From the NCBI RefSeq assembly GCF_000381985.1, contig NZ_KB907350.1, positions 46,251 through 110,250 of the forward strand: a DNA stretch of 64,000 nt. Direction: 5' to 3'. The stretch comes from Novispirillum itersonii subsp. itersonii ATCC 12639 (lineage in GTDB: Bacteria; Pseudomonadota; Alphaproteobacteria; Rhodospirillales; Rhodospirillaceae). Shown piece after piece: positions 17,431 through 26,385 of this stretch (positions within the stretch are counted from its first letter, which is position 1; every line of letters starts with the position of its first letter). Under the pieces are notes generated by a model. That model saw nothing but the letters and a program-made list of their open reading frames with translations, ran no database searches and had not been told where the DNA came from. Position numbers and translations under genes: made by a program.

Positions 17431-19392
17431 TCACGGCATCGCATCCAGCGGCACCGGATACACCGCTTCCCCGGCATCCGCTCCGCCATCCAGCGCCACC
17501 CAGCGGCTGACGTCATCGTGGTAGATCTGGTACAGCCGCAGCTTCCGTTGCAGTTCATCCAGGAAGACCTGCTGCTGCGAAATGCTCCAGCTCGACCAGG
17601 TCTCCTGATCCAGATCCAGAACTTTGCTGCGGTACGGCAGATCATCCAGATATTCCCCCATCAGGCCTAGATCGGCCAGTTTCTGGGCATTGGGGGAATT
17701 GATGGCGTTGGGATCGCGGCCCAGCGTCGCCGCTGCCGACCGCATCCGGGCGAAAAAGTCCTTCGGGGACAACTGAGCGGCCTGCCCGGCATCCAGAATA
17801 CTTTTCACCACCTGCTGCATATCGGACAGCTGGTTTTTGGTCAGAAGCACCCGCACTTCGGTGGTCGCGACATCGGGTTTGACCAGATCTCGGTCGCTGA
17901 TCCACGCCGAAAACAGCGGCGGGGCACGGGTTCCTTCGGTCCGGCCCAGCCAGGCCAGTTTCATGGCATGGCCCAGCAGGGCCGCATCATCCTTGACCTG
18001 ATCGCCGCTGGCCTTGCTGGCCGACAGGGCAGACCCGGCGACCTCTTCCCCACGGGAGCTGGCGTTAACCTGATCGACAATCGCATCGGCCAGACTGTCG
18101 ACAATCTTGCCAAAAGCATCAACCGAGCCGGATTCCACCGGATAATACAGCGGGTGGGGGACCAGCGGATGGGCTGTCAGGGCCTTATACTGGGCTTCAG
18201 CCTCAGCATGGTTGGCCTTCCCCTCCGGGGTCCGCAGATGCATCGCATACAGCGCCACGCCCCGATGCTGGGCTTCCAGACGCACCTGCTCGGCATCCAG
18301 CTTCGTGCCCGACAGCGGATCATTGCCGCGCAAAGCCCCGGCATCGGTGATCAGCACCACATAGCGGCCGCCGAAGTTAGCCCAGTCAACCTTATCCAGC
18401 GCCGTCATCACCCCGGCATAGGCATCTTCAGAAAAGCGGGCCGAAGAGGCAGTGGCCTGCCTGAGGCCGGAAACCTTCTCCAGAAACTCCTTCCCCGACT
18501 TAACCTGATTGGGGTCGGCATACAGGCGGGAGACGTATTCCAGCGCCGGAGTCTTATCAATGTTAGACCGGAACGCCACCATACCGAACCGTACCTTATC
18601 GGACAGACCGGCCTTCTCGATGCGGTCATAAATCCGCTTCACCGCGTCGCGGGTCCGGTCAATATACGGCCCCATCGAAATGGTGGAATCGATGACAAAC
18701 ACCACCGAAGCGGAAAAATTGCGCAGTCCGTTGGCCTTCGGCGCCTGTGCTTTATCGGCTTTGGCCTCCTGCTGCGTCACCGAGGCGACCTCCAGCAGCC
18801 GCATGCGGTGACCGCTGGCGGCAAAGGTTTCTTCCGCCGACAGAATCGGCAGCAGATAGAACTGTTTGTTCAGATCAACATAGGCTTCCGGCTCGATCGA
18901 CACCACCGACGGATCATTTTTTCCCGACGCAATGGTTTTGCGCAGCGGCGCAAGGGTTGACCCCGGATCATCGGCATTGACCAGCGTCGCCAGCGTATCC
19001 CGGTCCTTAAACAGCAGGGAACGTTCACGCCCGGCCGGGTTGGTGAAGGCCAGCGTCATCTGCTGCTTCCACGGCAGGGTGTAATCAGCGGCAACCCAGC
19101 CGTCAGTCTGCCCCTTGGCAGTCAGCCCGACCTCAAGCCATTCCGCGCCGTTTTTCTGCACCCGGCCATAAACATACAGACGGGTCAGCGCCGGTTGCGG
19201 CTTGCCCGCCGCATCCGCCGGATCTTTACGGATCTGCGCCCCCGGACGGGTCAGCACCCGCTGATACAGGGTCTTCTTCCCTTCCATCAGCAACGGGGTC
19301 CGTGCCGCTTCCGCCGATGGTACACCCCATGCCCCGGCCAGCAGCACCGCCGCCACCAGACACGCTTTCCCCACCGACGATAACATGCGCAT
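17431..19392 (-). CDS. secreted von Willebrand factor A protein, PpkA C-terminal type
   Basis: 653 residues. The N-terminal signal peptide (LVAAVLLAGAWGVPSAEA) implies export. Residues about 30-200 hold an SH3-like/uncharacterised region (VYGRVQKNGAEWLEVGL). The VWA domain starts about residue 228 with MIDAS motif DSTISMG (about 234-240) and continues through VRFGMVAFRSN and YVVLITDAGALRG. The domain resembles the VWA region of the type VI secretion kinase PpkA, but no kinase domain is present. ATG 19392 is chosen over 19422 and 19485 because GGGAG lies 8 bases upstream and the signal peptide then starts properly. It is followed by an ABC ATPase and FtsX permease. Confidence 0.82.
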   Translation of the reverse strand: MRMLSSVGKACLVAAVLLAGAWGVPSAEAARTPLLMEGKKTLYQRVLTRPGAQIRKDPADAAGKPQPALTRLYVYGRVQKNGAEWLEVGLTAKGQTDGWVAADYTLPWKQQMTLAFTNPAGRERSLLFKDRDTLATLVNADDPGSTLAPLRKTIASGKNDPSVVSIEPEAYVDLNKQFYLLPILSAEETFAASGHRMRLLEVASVTQQEAKADKAQAPKANGLRNFSASVVFVIDSTISMGPYIDRTRDAVKRIYDRIEKAGLSDKVRFGMVAFRSNIDKTPALEYVSRLYADPNQVKSGKEFLEKVSGLRQATASSARFSEDAYAGVMTALDKVDWANFGGRYVVLITDAGALRGNDPLSGTKLDAEQVRLEAQHRGVALYAMHLRTPEGKANHAEAEAQYKALTAHPLVPHPLYYPVESGSVDAFGKIVDSLADAIVDQVNASSRGEEVAGSALSASKASGDQVKDDAALLGHAMKLAWLGRTEGTRAPPLFSAWISDRDLVKPDVATTEVRVLLTKNQLSDMQQVVKSILDAGQAAQLSPKDFFARMRSAAATLGRDPNAINSPNAQKLADLGLMGEYLDDLPYRSKVLDLDQETWSSWSISQQQVFLDELQRKLRLYQIYHDDVSRWVALDGGADAGEAVYPVPLDAMP

Positions 19393-19498
19393 CGCTGCGT
19401 CTCCCGTTTCTGACTTTCGCATCTCGCCCCTTTTTACCCCACTCCCCCAAGGGTCGCAAAGGCTGTCTGGTTCATAGAAAGACACGGAGACAAACAGA

Positions 19499-19529
19499 AA
19501 CCGGCCCGGGGGGTCCCTCCGGGCCGGTT
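19499..19529 (-). terminator. hairpin terminator after the srf operon
   Basis: AACCGGCCCGG (19499-19509) pairs perfectly with CCGGGCCGGTT (19519-19529). On the minus strand it follows the Sel1-protein stop by seven bases and is followed by TTTCTGTTTG. It also has a T-rich flank on the plus strand. It separates the srf genes from the VWA-ABC genes. Confidence 0.65.
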
Positions 19530-19535
19530 CTTCTT

Positions 19536-20654
19536 TTACTTCAGCGCTGCTGCGGCCTCAGCATCTCCAGCATCGGCGGCTTTTTTCAGCCATTCCTTCG
19601 CCTTGTCGGTCTGCGGACCGCTGCCACCCGGCTCAAGAGACTTGAGGACCAGCCCCAGACGGCGCTGCGCTTCTACATTGCCCGCCTGCGCCGCCGGTTC
19701 GTACCAGAAAGCCGCCGTCTCGGCGTCAGCCTGCGGCAGCGGGCTGGCAGAGGCGCTCCACGTTGCCGGATCATACATCTTACCCAGCGCGAGACCCGCT
19801 TCCGGGTTCCCCTGCCGCGAGGCCTGCTGCCACGCCAGCATCGCCAGATCCAGCTTGCCCCGCGCCGTCAGATCCTTTGCCGTCGCCGTAATATCGGCCA
19901 CTGCCGGATTGCCACCCAGATAACGGGCCAGATCTTCCCGGGTGTTGATCACCGAGGCCGGGGTCTGACCCGGCGCTGCCGTTTCCGCCGTCTTGTCGCC
20001 GCCAAGCAGACCGTCAAGCAGACCAAACTTCCAGGCCGCCGCACCCCCGCCGACAAGCAGCAGGACCAGCAGCCCGATCAGCAGCAGCGGAACCAGAGGC
20101 GACTTCGGCTTTTCCGGTTCCGGGTCACGCACCGGGGCAGCCAGCTCCGGCGGGTCATCCCGCAGCGGCGGGTCGATCATCTGCGGTTCCGGGGCAGATA
20201 CCTGCGGCTCGGAGTCCACAATAACCGGTTCAGCAACCGGCGGGGGCGGCAGCGGGGCCGCAATCACCGGCTCAGGATTTTCCCCGCGGGCGAACGACGG
20301 CGGCAGGGGTTGCACCAAAGACAGTGACGACACCTCAGGCCCGGTGGCCCCATAGGTCACCATCATCCGCAGGCGGACGTTGTTGGGCAACTGGGCCAGC
20401 GGATCAAACAGGGTCGGCCCCAGAGGCACCACCGCCACTGCCCCATCCCAGCCAAGACTGGGCAGAATCTGCGACACCTCTTCGGGCTGCCAGGCACCAC
20501 TGCTGGTCAGATACCGCCCACCCTGCTGGTTCTGGATGATCTTGACCGACAGCGGTTCCAGCGGATCAATATCCGGTGTCAGGCCGCTGATGCGCAGCAG
20601 ACCATGGCCGGGGCCACGCCGGACGTCGGCGATCAGTTCACTCTTAAGCGGCAT
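19536..20654 (-). CDS. membrane-anchored Sel1-repeat protein
   Basis: 372 residues. The N-terminal about 110 residues form an uncharacterised domain without a signal peptide, followed by a Pro/Glu-rich linker. One membrane helix (about 186-210, SPLVPLLLIGLLVLLLVGGG) precedes a C-terminal region with Sel1-like tetratrico repeats, for example AMLAWQQASRQGNPEAGLAL and EWLKKAADAGDAEAAAAL. Sel1 repeats mediate protein-protein contacts. The start overlaps the end of srfC by 11 bases, so translation is coupled and a role with SrfABC is likely. The gene has no accepted name. Confidence 0.78.
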   Translation of the reverse strand: MPLKSELIADVRRGPGHGLLRISGLTPDIDPLEPLSVKIIQNQQGGRYLTSSGAWQPEEVSQILPSLGWDGAVAVVPLGPTLFDPLAQLPNNVRLRMMVTYGATGPEVSSLSLVQPLPPSFARGENPEPVIAAPLPPPPVAEPVIVDSEPQVSAPEPQMIDPPLRDDPPELAAPVRDPEPEKPKSPLVPLLLIGLLVLLLVGGGAAAWKFGLLDGLLGGDKTAETAAPGQTPASVINTREDLARYLGGNPAVADITATAKDLTARGKLDLAMLAWQQASRQGNPEAGLALGKMYDPATWSASASPLPQADAETAAFWYEPAAQAGNVEAQRRLGLVLKSLEPGGSGPQTDKAKEWLKKAADAGDAEAAAALK

Positions 20655-23349
20655 GATGACGGATCAACTCCAAAATCTGGCCCAGACGCTGGTTCTGTTC
20701 CGGGGTCAGTTCACTGCCAGCGGCATGCCCGGCATTGCCCATGGCAAGGCTGGTGAACGCATCCAGCCAGTCAAGAATATACAGGGCCGAATAGTTCATC
20801 GGCTGTGGCCCCAGCACCGGCAGAACATTGCTGAGCGGCGGAGGCGGCTGGAACAGCTTCCGCCCCGCCAGCCGGGATGACGCCGGGCGCTTGTCCAGCG
20901 GCAGAACCGTCTGGCCCAGCGTATCGATAAAGCCGTTCAGAACGGTCGAGACAACCGACACCTGCCGCCCGATCAGATCCCGGCGGGTTGCCCCGGCCCG
21001 GTCCTCTGCCTCGGCGAGCAGGGTGGTCAGCCGTTCTTCCAGCCGCAGACGCAGGGCGCCGGTGATCAGCTCATCCGTCACGGCCTGAAGGGTTGCCTCA
21101 TCCAGCCCGAGGAAGCGATGCAGGGCGGCATCCTCGGGAATGGTCCGCAGGTGCCGCAGCCAGCCGGACATCACCGCCTGAGCGAACCGTGACGCCCGGT
21201 TGGCAGACTGGGTGATTTCCGCCGGCGGCGGCTCAAGCACCGCTTCTTCACCAAAGCCGGACAGGTCAAGCGACAGGAAGCTGCCACCGCCAAACGGCGA
21301 CACCGGGGCTGCGGCCGCCTTCCCCGCAGCAGCGGGCGGCGGTACCTCCGGCTCCTCATCGGCTTTGCTGTACAGATCCCGGATGGTCCGGCCCGGCAGG
21401 TGCAGGGCATTCAGCAACTCGGCAAACAGGGCGGCACGGGCCGCCAGCGCTGCTGTCACCGTCTGCGCCACCTGCTGCTTCTGCGCAACCGCATCCGCCC
21501 CGTCAGCCCGGTAATAGCTGCCAAGCGCGGACTCCGTCAGACTGGTCTGAAGGTGGGTCACCTGTTCGGTGATCCGCGCCAGCTTCAGCTCGCGCCGGGC
21601 CACCTGCTCCAGATAGCCGGTCAGGCGGCCCATGCCGCCATCATCCAGCGCCATCATCGCGTCCCACGCCGCCGCCGGATCGGAGAAATGGCGGTTGACG
21701 CTGTCGTCACCGACAAAGGTATCCCGCATCTGGCCCATCCGGGTCTGCTGGGTCGAGACAATCTCAACCTCGCGACCCGTCGCGTCAGTGCCGATCACCC
21801 CGGCCGCCATCCCCGGTTTGCGGACCAGAAACAGATTGTTGAACGACTGACCCGGGGCCCACTTGTCCAGCCAGTCGAACTGCTCGAACTTCTCACGCAG
21901 GGTCAGGCGCATCATGCCGTGCCAGCCGGAGCGGATCAGATCCAGCGTCTCATCCGGGCGCGGGGCCAGACGGACGTCGAACATGGTGATCGCCCACACC
22001 AGCCCCGGCAGGCGGCGGGCGCGCTCTTCCGGCGTCGCCCCCTGCGTGGAGTTGATCCAGCTTTCCAGCGCCGGGCCAAGATCGTTGACGTCGGACTGTT
22101 TGTGGCAGGGGGTGCACATCACCAGAACGTTCATTTCCTGATCGTCGGTGTAGCGCTCGAACAGATAAGCGACCTTGCCACGCAGAATCAGTTCGGCAAC
22201 CGGGTCGCGCCCCTCCAGCTTTTCCGCCACTTCCTTCAGGCTGGTCACCTTCAGGCGGCCACGGTAGCCGGGGAAATCGAGCAGATCGACCTGATCGAGC
22301 ATCGGCGCCATCGGCGGGTCGGCCAGCTCAAACGTCATTTCCCGCGACAGGGCCGCCAGCAGCGAGCGGGCCAACGTCACCGGGGTCCCGGGGCCACCGT
22401 CAGGGCCGGTCAGCGGCACCAGCGACACCTGATCGGCATCATCCCGCCCCAGACGCGACAGCATATCGACGTTCATGATGCTGTCGGCCTGTGACAGCCC
22501 GCCGCCATCGGGGCGCACCAGCGCGCCCAGCTCGGCCAGAACGGTGGCGGCATGGCCGACCCGCTGCAACCCGTCGCGCAGACGCAGATAGGCCGCCGTC
22601 AGCTCGGGGATACTGCCCCACAGCAGACCGAACAGGGTGGCACGGTCCTGCGGGGCCAGACGCGGGGCCAGATCCATGGCCTTCGGCCAGAAGGTCGCCT
22701 GATAGGCCTGCATCGGAATCGGGAACCGCCGCAGGAAATAGTCCATCACATCGACCACATCCTCGGCTTCCATCCCCGGTGTGGGGGCAGGCTGCACCCG
22801 GCGGGCCAGATCGGCCAGCACCGCCTGCATATCCTCCGCCTTCGGGGCCAGAGCCGCTCTCTGATGGTCAAAGTCCATGAAGAAGGAGTTGCCGATAATC
22901 TTCAGCAGATCCGGCTCACTCAGCAGATCCAGCCGCACCGGAAATCCGCTGACCTTGCTGCGGTTCTGCCGGGTAAAGCGGGTGACGATGCCGGTGGCTT
23001 CCTTACCGCCGCCCGGCGGGTTGATGTGAGCGATGAAATTCAGGCGCTGCCCGTCCATCATCGTTTCCAACGATCCGCTCTCCGAGCGGGCCAACGCCGA
23101 AATCAGGTATGATTTACCCGCCTGCGACAGACCAAAGAAACCGACCGCCATCGGGCGGGAGGCCGCGCCTTGCAGCCGCCGTGCCAGCACCTTGCCACGG
23201 CGCAGACGCTCGGTCAGACCGGCGGCATCCCGCTCCAGACGCGGGCTGTCGGCCTTGGTGGCGCTGACCCAGTCAACACCCTGCCCGGTTCCGTCCACAA
23301 TGGCCGCACAGCGCCCGACCAGAGCATCGGCAGAAACTGATCCTGTCAT
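20644..23349 (-). CDS. srfC: SrfC-family protein (putative virulence factor family, P-loop NTPase)
   Basis: 901 residues matching the SrfC family, named from the Salmonella SsrB-regulated srfABC genes; the biochemical role is unknown. A Walker A motif is clear at about residues 70-80 (FFGLSQAGKSYLIS), with LDFPGYRGR later as a likely DxxG switch, so it is probably a dynamin- or GTPase-like NTPase. The C-terminal half is helical and ends with TPEQNQRLGQILELIRHH. No signal peptide; cytoplasmic. ATG 23349 follows GGAGGAAGAG; the open frame to 23436 overlaps srfB. It lies between srfB (17-base gap) and the Sel1 gene (overlap). Confidence 0.83.
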   Translation of the reverse strand: MTGSVSADALVGRCAAIVDGTGQGVDWVSATKADSPRLERDAAGLTERLRRGKVLARRLQGAASRPMAVGFFGLSQAGKSYLISALARSESGSLETMMDGQRLNFIAHINPPGGGKEATGIVTRFTRQNRSKVSGFPVRLDLLSEPDLLKIIGNSFFMDFDHQRAALAPKAEDMQAVLADLARRVQPAPTPGMEAEDVVDVMDYFLRRFPIPMQAYQATFWPKAMDLAPRLAPQDRATLFGLLWGSIPELTAAYLRLRDGLQRVGHAATVLAELGALVRPDGGGLSQADSIMNVDMLSRLGRDDADQVSLVPLTGPDGGPGTPVTLARSLLAALSREMTFELADPPMAPMLDQVDLLDFPGYRGRLKVTSLKEVAEKLEGRDPVAELILRGKVAYLFERYTDDQEMNVLVMCTPCHKQSDVNDLGPALESWINSTQGATPEERARRLPGLVWAITMFDVRLAPRPDETLDLIRSGWHGMMRLTLREKFEQFDWLDKWAPGQSFNNLFLVRKPGMAAGVIGTDATGREVEIVSTQQTRMGQMRDTFVGDDSVNRHFSDPAAAWDAMMALDDGGMGRLTGYLEQVARRELKLARITEQVTHLQTSLTESALGSYYRADGADAVAQKQQVAQTVTAALAARAALFAELLNALHLPGRTIRDLYSKADEEPEVPPPAAAGKAAAAPVSPFGGGSFLSLDLSGFGEEAVLEPPPAEITQSANRASRFAQAVMSGWLRHLRTIPEDAALHRFLGLDEATLQAVTDELITGALRLRLEERLTTLLAEAEDRAGATRRDLIGRQVSVVSTVLNGFIDTLGQTVLPLDKRPASSRLAGRKLFQPPPPLSNVLPVLGPQPMNYSALYILDWLDAFTSLAMGNAGHAAGSELTPEQNQRLGQILELIRHHAA

Positions 23350-23366
23350 TTTCTCTTCCTCCCCCG

Positions 23367-26300
23367 TCAGCGCACAATGCTGCCGCTGTCCAGCCAATGG
23401 CTGGTTTCTCCGACCCCACGGGTCAGCAGCGTGCACAGCCGCATCGTCAGGGTATCCCGGGCCATGGTGGAACCACCGCGGCTGCTGATCTGTTTGATTT
23501 CAAGGCGGTCGATGCCCTTTTTCATCACCCGCCGCAGCGCCACTTCCAGCACCATCGGGCCGTCGCCGTCATCGGTCTGTACCGGTTTGTCCCCGTACAG
23601 GGTCGAACGGGCCTTCTGGTTGCCGGTATTGAACTCAATCAGATACAGCGGACTGGCCCCCCAGCGCGGCGAAGACAGCTGACGGAACCCGAGGTTCATC
23701 CGCCCGCGCACCTCAAACACCGTATCTTCCGGGAACGGCGTGTCAGGATTATCAAGATCGAGATCGGCGTAATAAACATCCTCGGTCTTGATGGTCTGGG
23801 CATGATCCATCAGACCGATGTTCCGCACGGTCGAGTAGAGCTTGAAGGTATTGGCGCGGAAGAAGAAGTTAGGGATACGCCCCTGCCCCAGCACGCACAG
23901 CATCGCCCCCACCGCCGCCGTGGTCTTGGGGTCAGCGATATGACCGTTGTGATGGAACGGATACCACACCCCGGTCCGGTAATTATGCAGCGGCACCACC
24001 CGCTCCGGCGGCAATGCCAGCAGCCCCCGGAACAGGGACTGCACCCCCGGCAGCCGCGACGGCCGCCCGGAGATCAGCAGCACATCGCAGTCATACAGAT
24101 AAGCAATCTCGCACAGTGCTTTGATCGGTTTAACAATTTCCATCTGATCGGTGATGAACAGACGGTGCAGACGGTTCATGTCGACACTGACCGGCACCGA
24201 CAGCAGATCGAACGGCACCGTGGTCACGCCAAGTACCCGGCGGACCCCGGCGGCAAAATACTCCAGCACCTCGGCTGACGGCTGATCACGCCCGGTCAGC
24301 AGACTGCCAAGGGTTTCCGTGCGCGGTTCGGCACCCTGACGGGGCTGGAACTGCTCGTATTCTTTCAGCAGGGTCAGACCGGCGGGATACAGGACCTGCA
24401 AGGCCAGCTGCTGGCGCAGGACCATATCCTGCACGATCCCGGCCTCTGCCCCGATCAACCGCGACAGCAGCGAGGCCGGATCCGCCACCCCAAAGGCAAT
24501 CAGCGCCTGTTCCAGCGCCGGAACGATGATCTTCTGGATGGTGTCGTGAACAATATCGTCCCCGGCCACCTTGAAGCCGTCGCGGAACATCTGCTGCGGC
24601 AGAATATACACGTTGCCGCCGCTGCCGTTATCCAGCGTGTAATCGTTGATCACCAGATCGGTGGTACCGCCACCGATATCGATGGAGGCCACACGCACCC
24701 GGCGGTCATCCGCCGTTGCCCCGCCACGCGGACGGCGCAGGACCTTGAAGAAGTCTTCCGGGCGTCCGCCGAAATTGTTGGCACACTCAGAGTAAAGATA
24801 GACCACCTGCGCACAGGTCGCCTCATCCCACTGAATCCGCATCCCCGGCAGGGCGGGCCATGCCTTGTCGCGGTCTTCCTGCGTCTCCATCGGGCAAACA
24901 TCCGGGTGCCAGCCCAACGCTTTCCAGACCAGCCCGACGGCCTGACGCAGCCGCTCCTCGAAGATCTGCCGCTCGGTGGTCGGCATCGACGGCGGGACGG
25001 TCAGGATCACCGTCCGCAGCTGACGCGGCAGATTGGCATGACTCATCTTCATCCGCTGTCCGGGACTGTTCATCTGGCACAGGGCCTGTACCAGCACCTC
25101 CGCCAGCATGAACGTCATCAGAGAACTGCGGCTGTAATGAGGGACAAACACCTGCAGCTGGTCTTCCGGCGGCAGGGTATGCAGGGCAACCCCTTCATCA
25201 TTGATCAGGTCGCCGAACGGGGTGGCCGTCGCCAGCGGCTCGCTTTCCGCTTTGTTGAAGGCAACGTTGAAGCGCCAGCCGGGCTGATAAGGGGCCTCAT
25301 CCCACAGGTACCGCTTGGGGCTGGACAGACCGGTGGACCCTTCAGTCCCCCGGCGGCGGGCTGCCAGACGCGCCGCTTCAGGGCCGACACGGGCAATGGT
25401 CGGCCACACGAAGGCATCGGCCCGACCGGACTGGACCGACTGTTCCACCTTGCCAAACGTCGCTTCGGCAAATTCAAGACGGCTCTCAAACGGCTCTTTA
25501 TGCACAAAGTGCGGGCGGGTCAGGTCCCGCAGCTCCAGCTCATACCGGGTCTGCAGACCATCGCCCTGCTGCGGATGATCCTCGATCAGAATCCCAAAGG
25601 TGCGGGAGTTGCCGACATCCAGCACCATATCGACCGGAATCGGGCGATGGATGTCATTCGGGCGGTTCGACAGCAGCCGGATGCGCGGCGGCGCGGCCTT
25701 GGCCCCCAGCAGCCACAGCATATTCAGATAATGGGCAAAATACTTATGCTGGCGGGCATTTTCAGCGATGTCATCAACATCCAGCCGGGCCAGAGCCTCA
25801 GCCTCGCTGACCTGCTGGCGCAGCCAGTCCGTCACCCATTTCTGTTCGCAGAACCACGCCGCATCCTGCCCCCGCCATGCCAGCTCAAAGCGGGCACCGG
25901 ATTCCACATCTTTCAGGCTGGGGGTGAGGTACGCCGCACCGGCCACCTCAGTATCATAAACCGTGGTGTCAAACGCCAGCACCACCCGGTGGGTATGCCC
26001 GTCGCGGTCTTCGCCCGGCTGCAGGGCAACAATCCGTGCCCGCGCCCAGTTGGCCGGTCCGCGCGCGAAGGTGTCACCCTGCCGCAGCATGAACGGCACC
26101 GGCAGCCAGACGTCGGACAGCAGCTTCAGGGTATCCGCCACCCCGGTTTCCAGCACTTCCGCCGGGGTGGTCAGCACCCGGGTGGCGGGATGGACAAGGC
26201 CACCCCGGACCGGATCATCCTCCAGCCGGACCAGCGCCGGGCTGCCTTCGATCCGCGCGAACTGCCCCGGCACCTCCTTCTTCAGATCCAGCGTCAGGCC

Positions 26301-26375
26301 AAAGTCCATAAACTGGACTCCGGTGCGCATGATCAGAGTGGCGTCTTCCTCGAAGCGGATTACTTCTGCCAGCAT
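23367..26375 (-). CDS. srfB: SrfB-family protein (actin/Hsp70-like ATPase motifs)
   Basis: 1,002 residues matching the SrfB family. It has hallmarks of the actin/Hsp70/sugar-kinase (ASKHA) fold: a first phosphate loop MVLDVGNSRTFGILIED at about residue 250, a second phosphate loop ASIDIGGGTTDLVI at about 560, and an adenosine-type segment LLISGRPSRLPGVQSL near 765. This suggests ATP binding and nucleotide-driven conformational change. The N-terminal 240 residues and C-terminal about 150 are family-specific. ATG 26375 is preferred to a TTG at 26396 that lies within srfA; GAGG over the srfA stop provides the ribosome site. It is cytoplasmic by lack of signals. Confidence 0.86.
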   Translation of the reverse strand: MLAEVIRFEEDATLIMRTGVQFMDFGLTLDLKKEVPGQFARIEGSPALVRLEDDPVRGGLVHPATRVLTTPAEVLETGVADTLKLLSDVWLPVPFMLRQGDTFARGPANWARARIVALQPGEDRDGHTHRVVLAFDTTVYDTEVAGAAYLTPSLKDVESGARFELAWRGQDAAWFCEQKWVTDWLRQQVSEAEALARLDVDDIAENARQHKYFAHYLNMLWLLGAKAAPPRIRLLSNRPNDIHRPIPVDMVLDVGNSRTFGILIEDHPQQGDGLQTRYELELRDLTRPHFVHKEPFESRLEFAEATFGKVEQSVQSGRADAFVWPTIARVGPEAARLAARRRGTEGSTGLSSPKRYLWDEAPYQPGWRFNVAFNKAESEPLATATPFGDLINDEGVALHTLPPEDQLQVFVPHYSRSSLMTFMLAEVLVQALCQMNSPGQRMKMSHANLPRQLRTVILTVPPSMPTTERQIFEERLRQAVGLVWKALGWHPDVCPMETQEDRDKAWPALPGMRIQWDEATCAQVVYLYSECANNFGGRPEDFFKVLRRPRGGATADDRRVRVASIDIGGGTTDLVINDYTLDNGSGGNVYILPQQMFRDGFKVAGDDIVHDTIQKIIVPALEQALIAFGVADPASLLSRLIGAEAGIVQDMVLRQQLALQVLYPAGLTLLKEYEQFQPRQGAEPRTETLGSLLTGRDQPSAEVLEYFAAGVRRVLGVTTVPFDLLSVPVSVDMNRLHRLFITDQMEIVKPIKALCEIAYLYDCDVLLISGRPSRLPGVQSLFRGLLALPPERVVPLHNYRTGVWYPFHHNGHIADPKTTAAVGAMLCVLGQGRIPNFFFRANTFKLYSTVRNIGLMDHAQTIKTEDVYYADLDLDNPDTPFPEDTVFEVRGRMNLGFRQLSSPRWGASPLYLIEFNTGNQKARSTLYGDKPVQTDDGDGPMVLEVALRRVMKKGIDRLEIKQISSRGGSTMARDTLTMRLCTLLTRGVGETSHWLDSGSIVR

Positions 26376-26385
26376 CCCCGGTTCC

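Noticed and set aside
17431..19392. Type VI secretion locus suggested by the PpkA-like VWA domain
   Set aside because: No TssB/C, ClpV, VgrG or TssJLM genes and no kinase domain are present.
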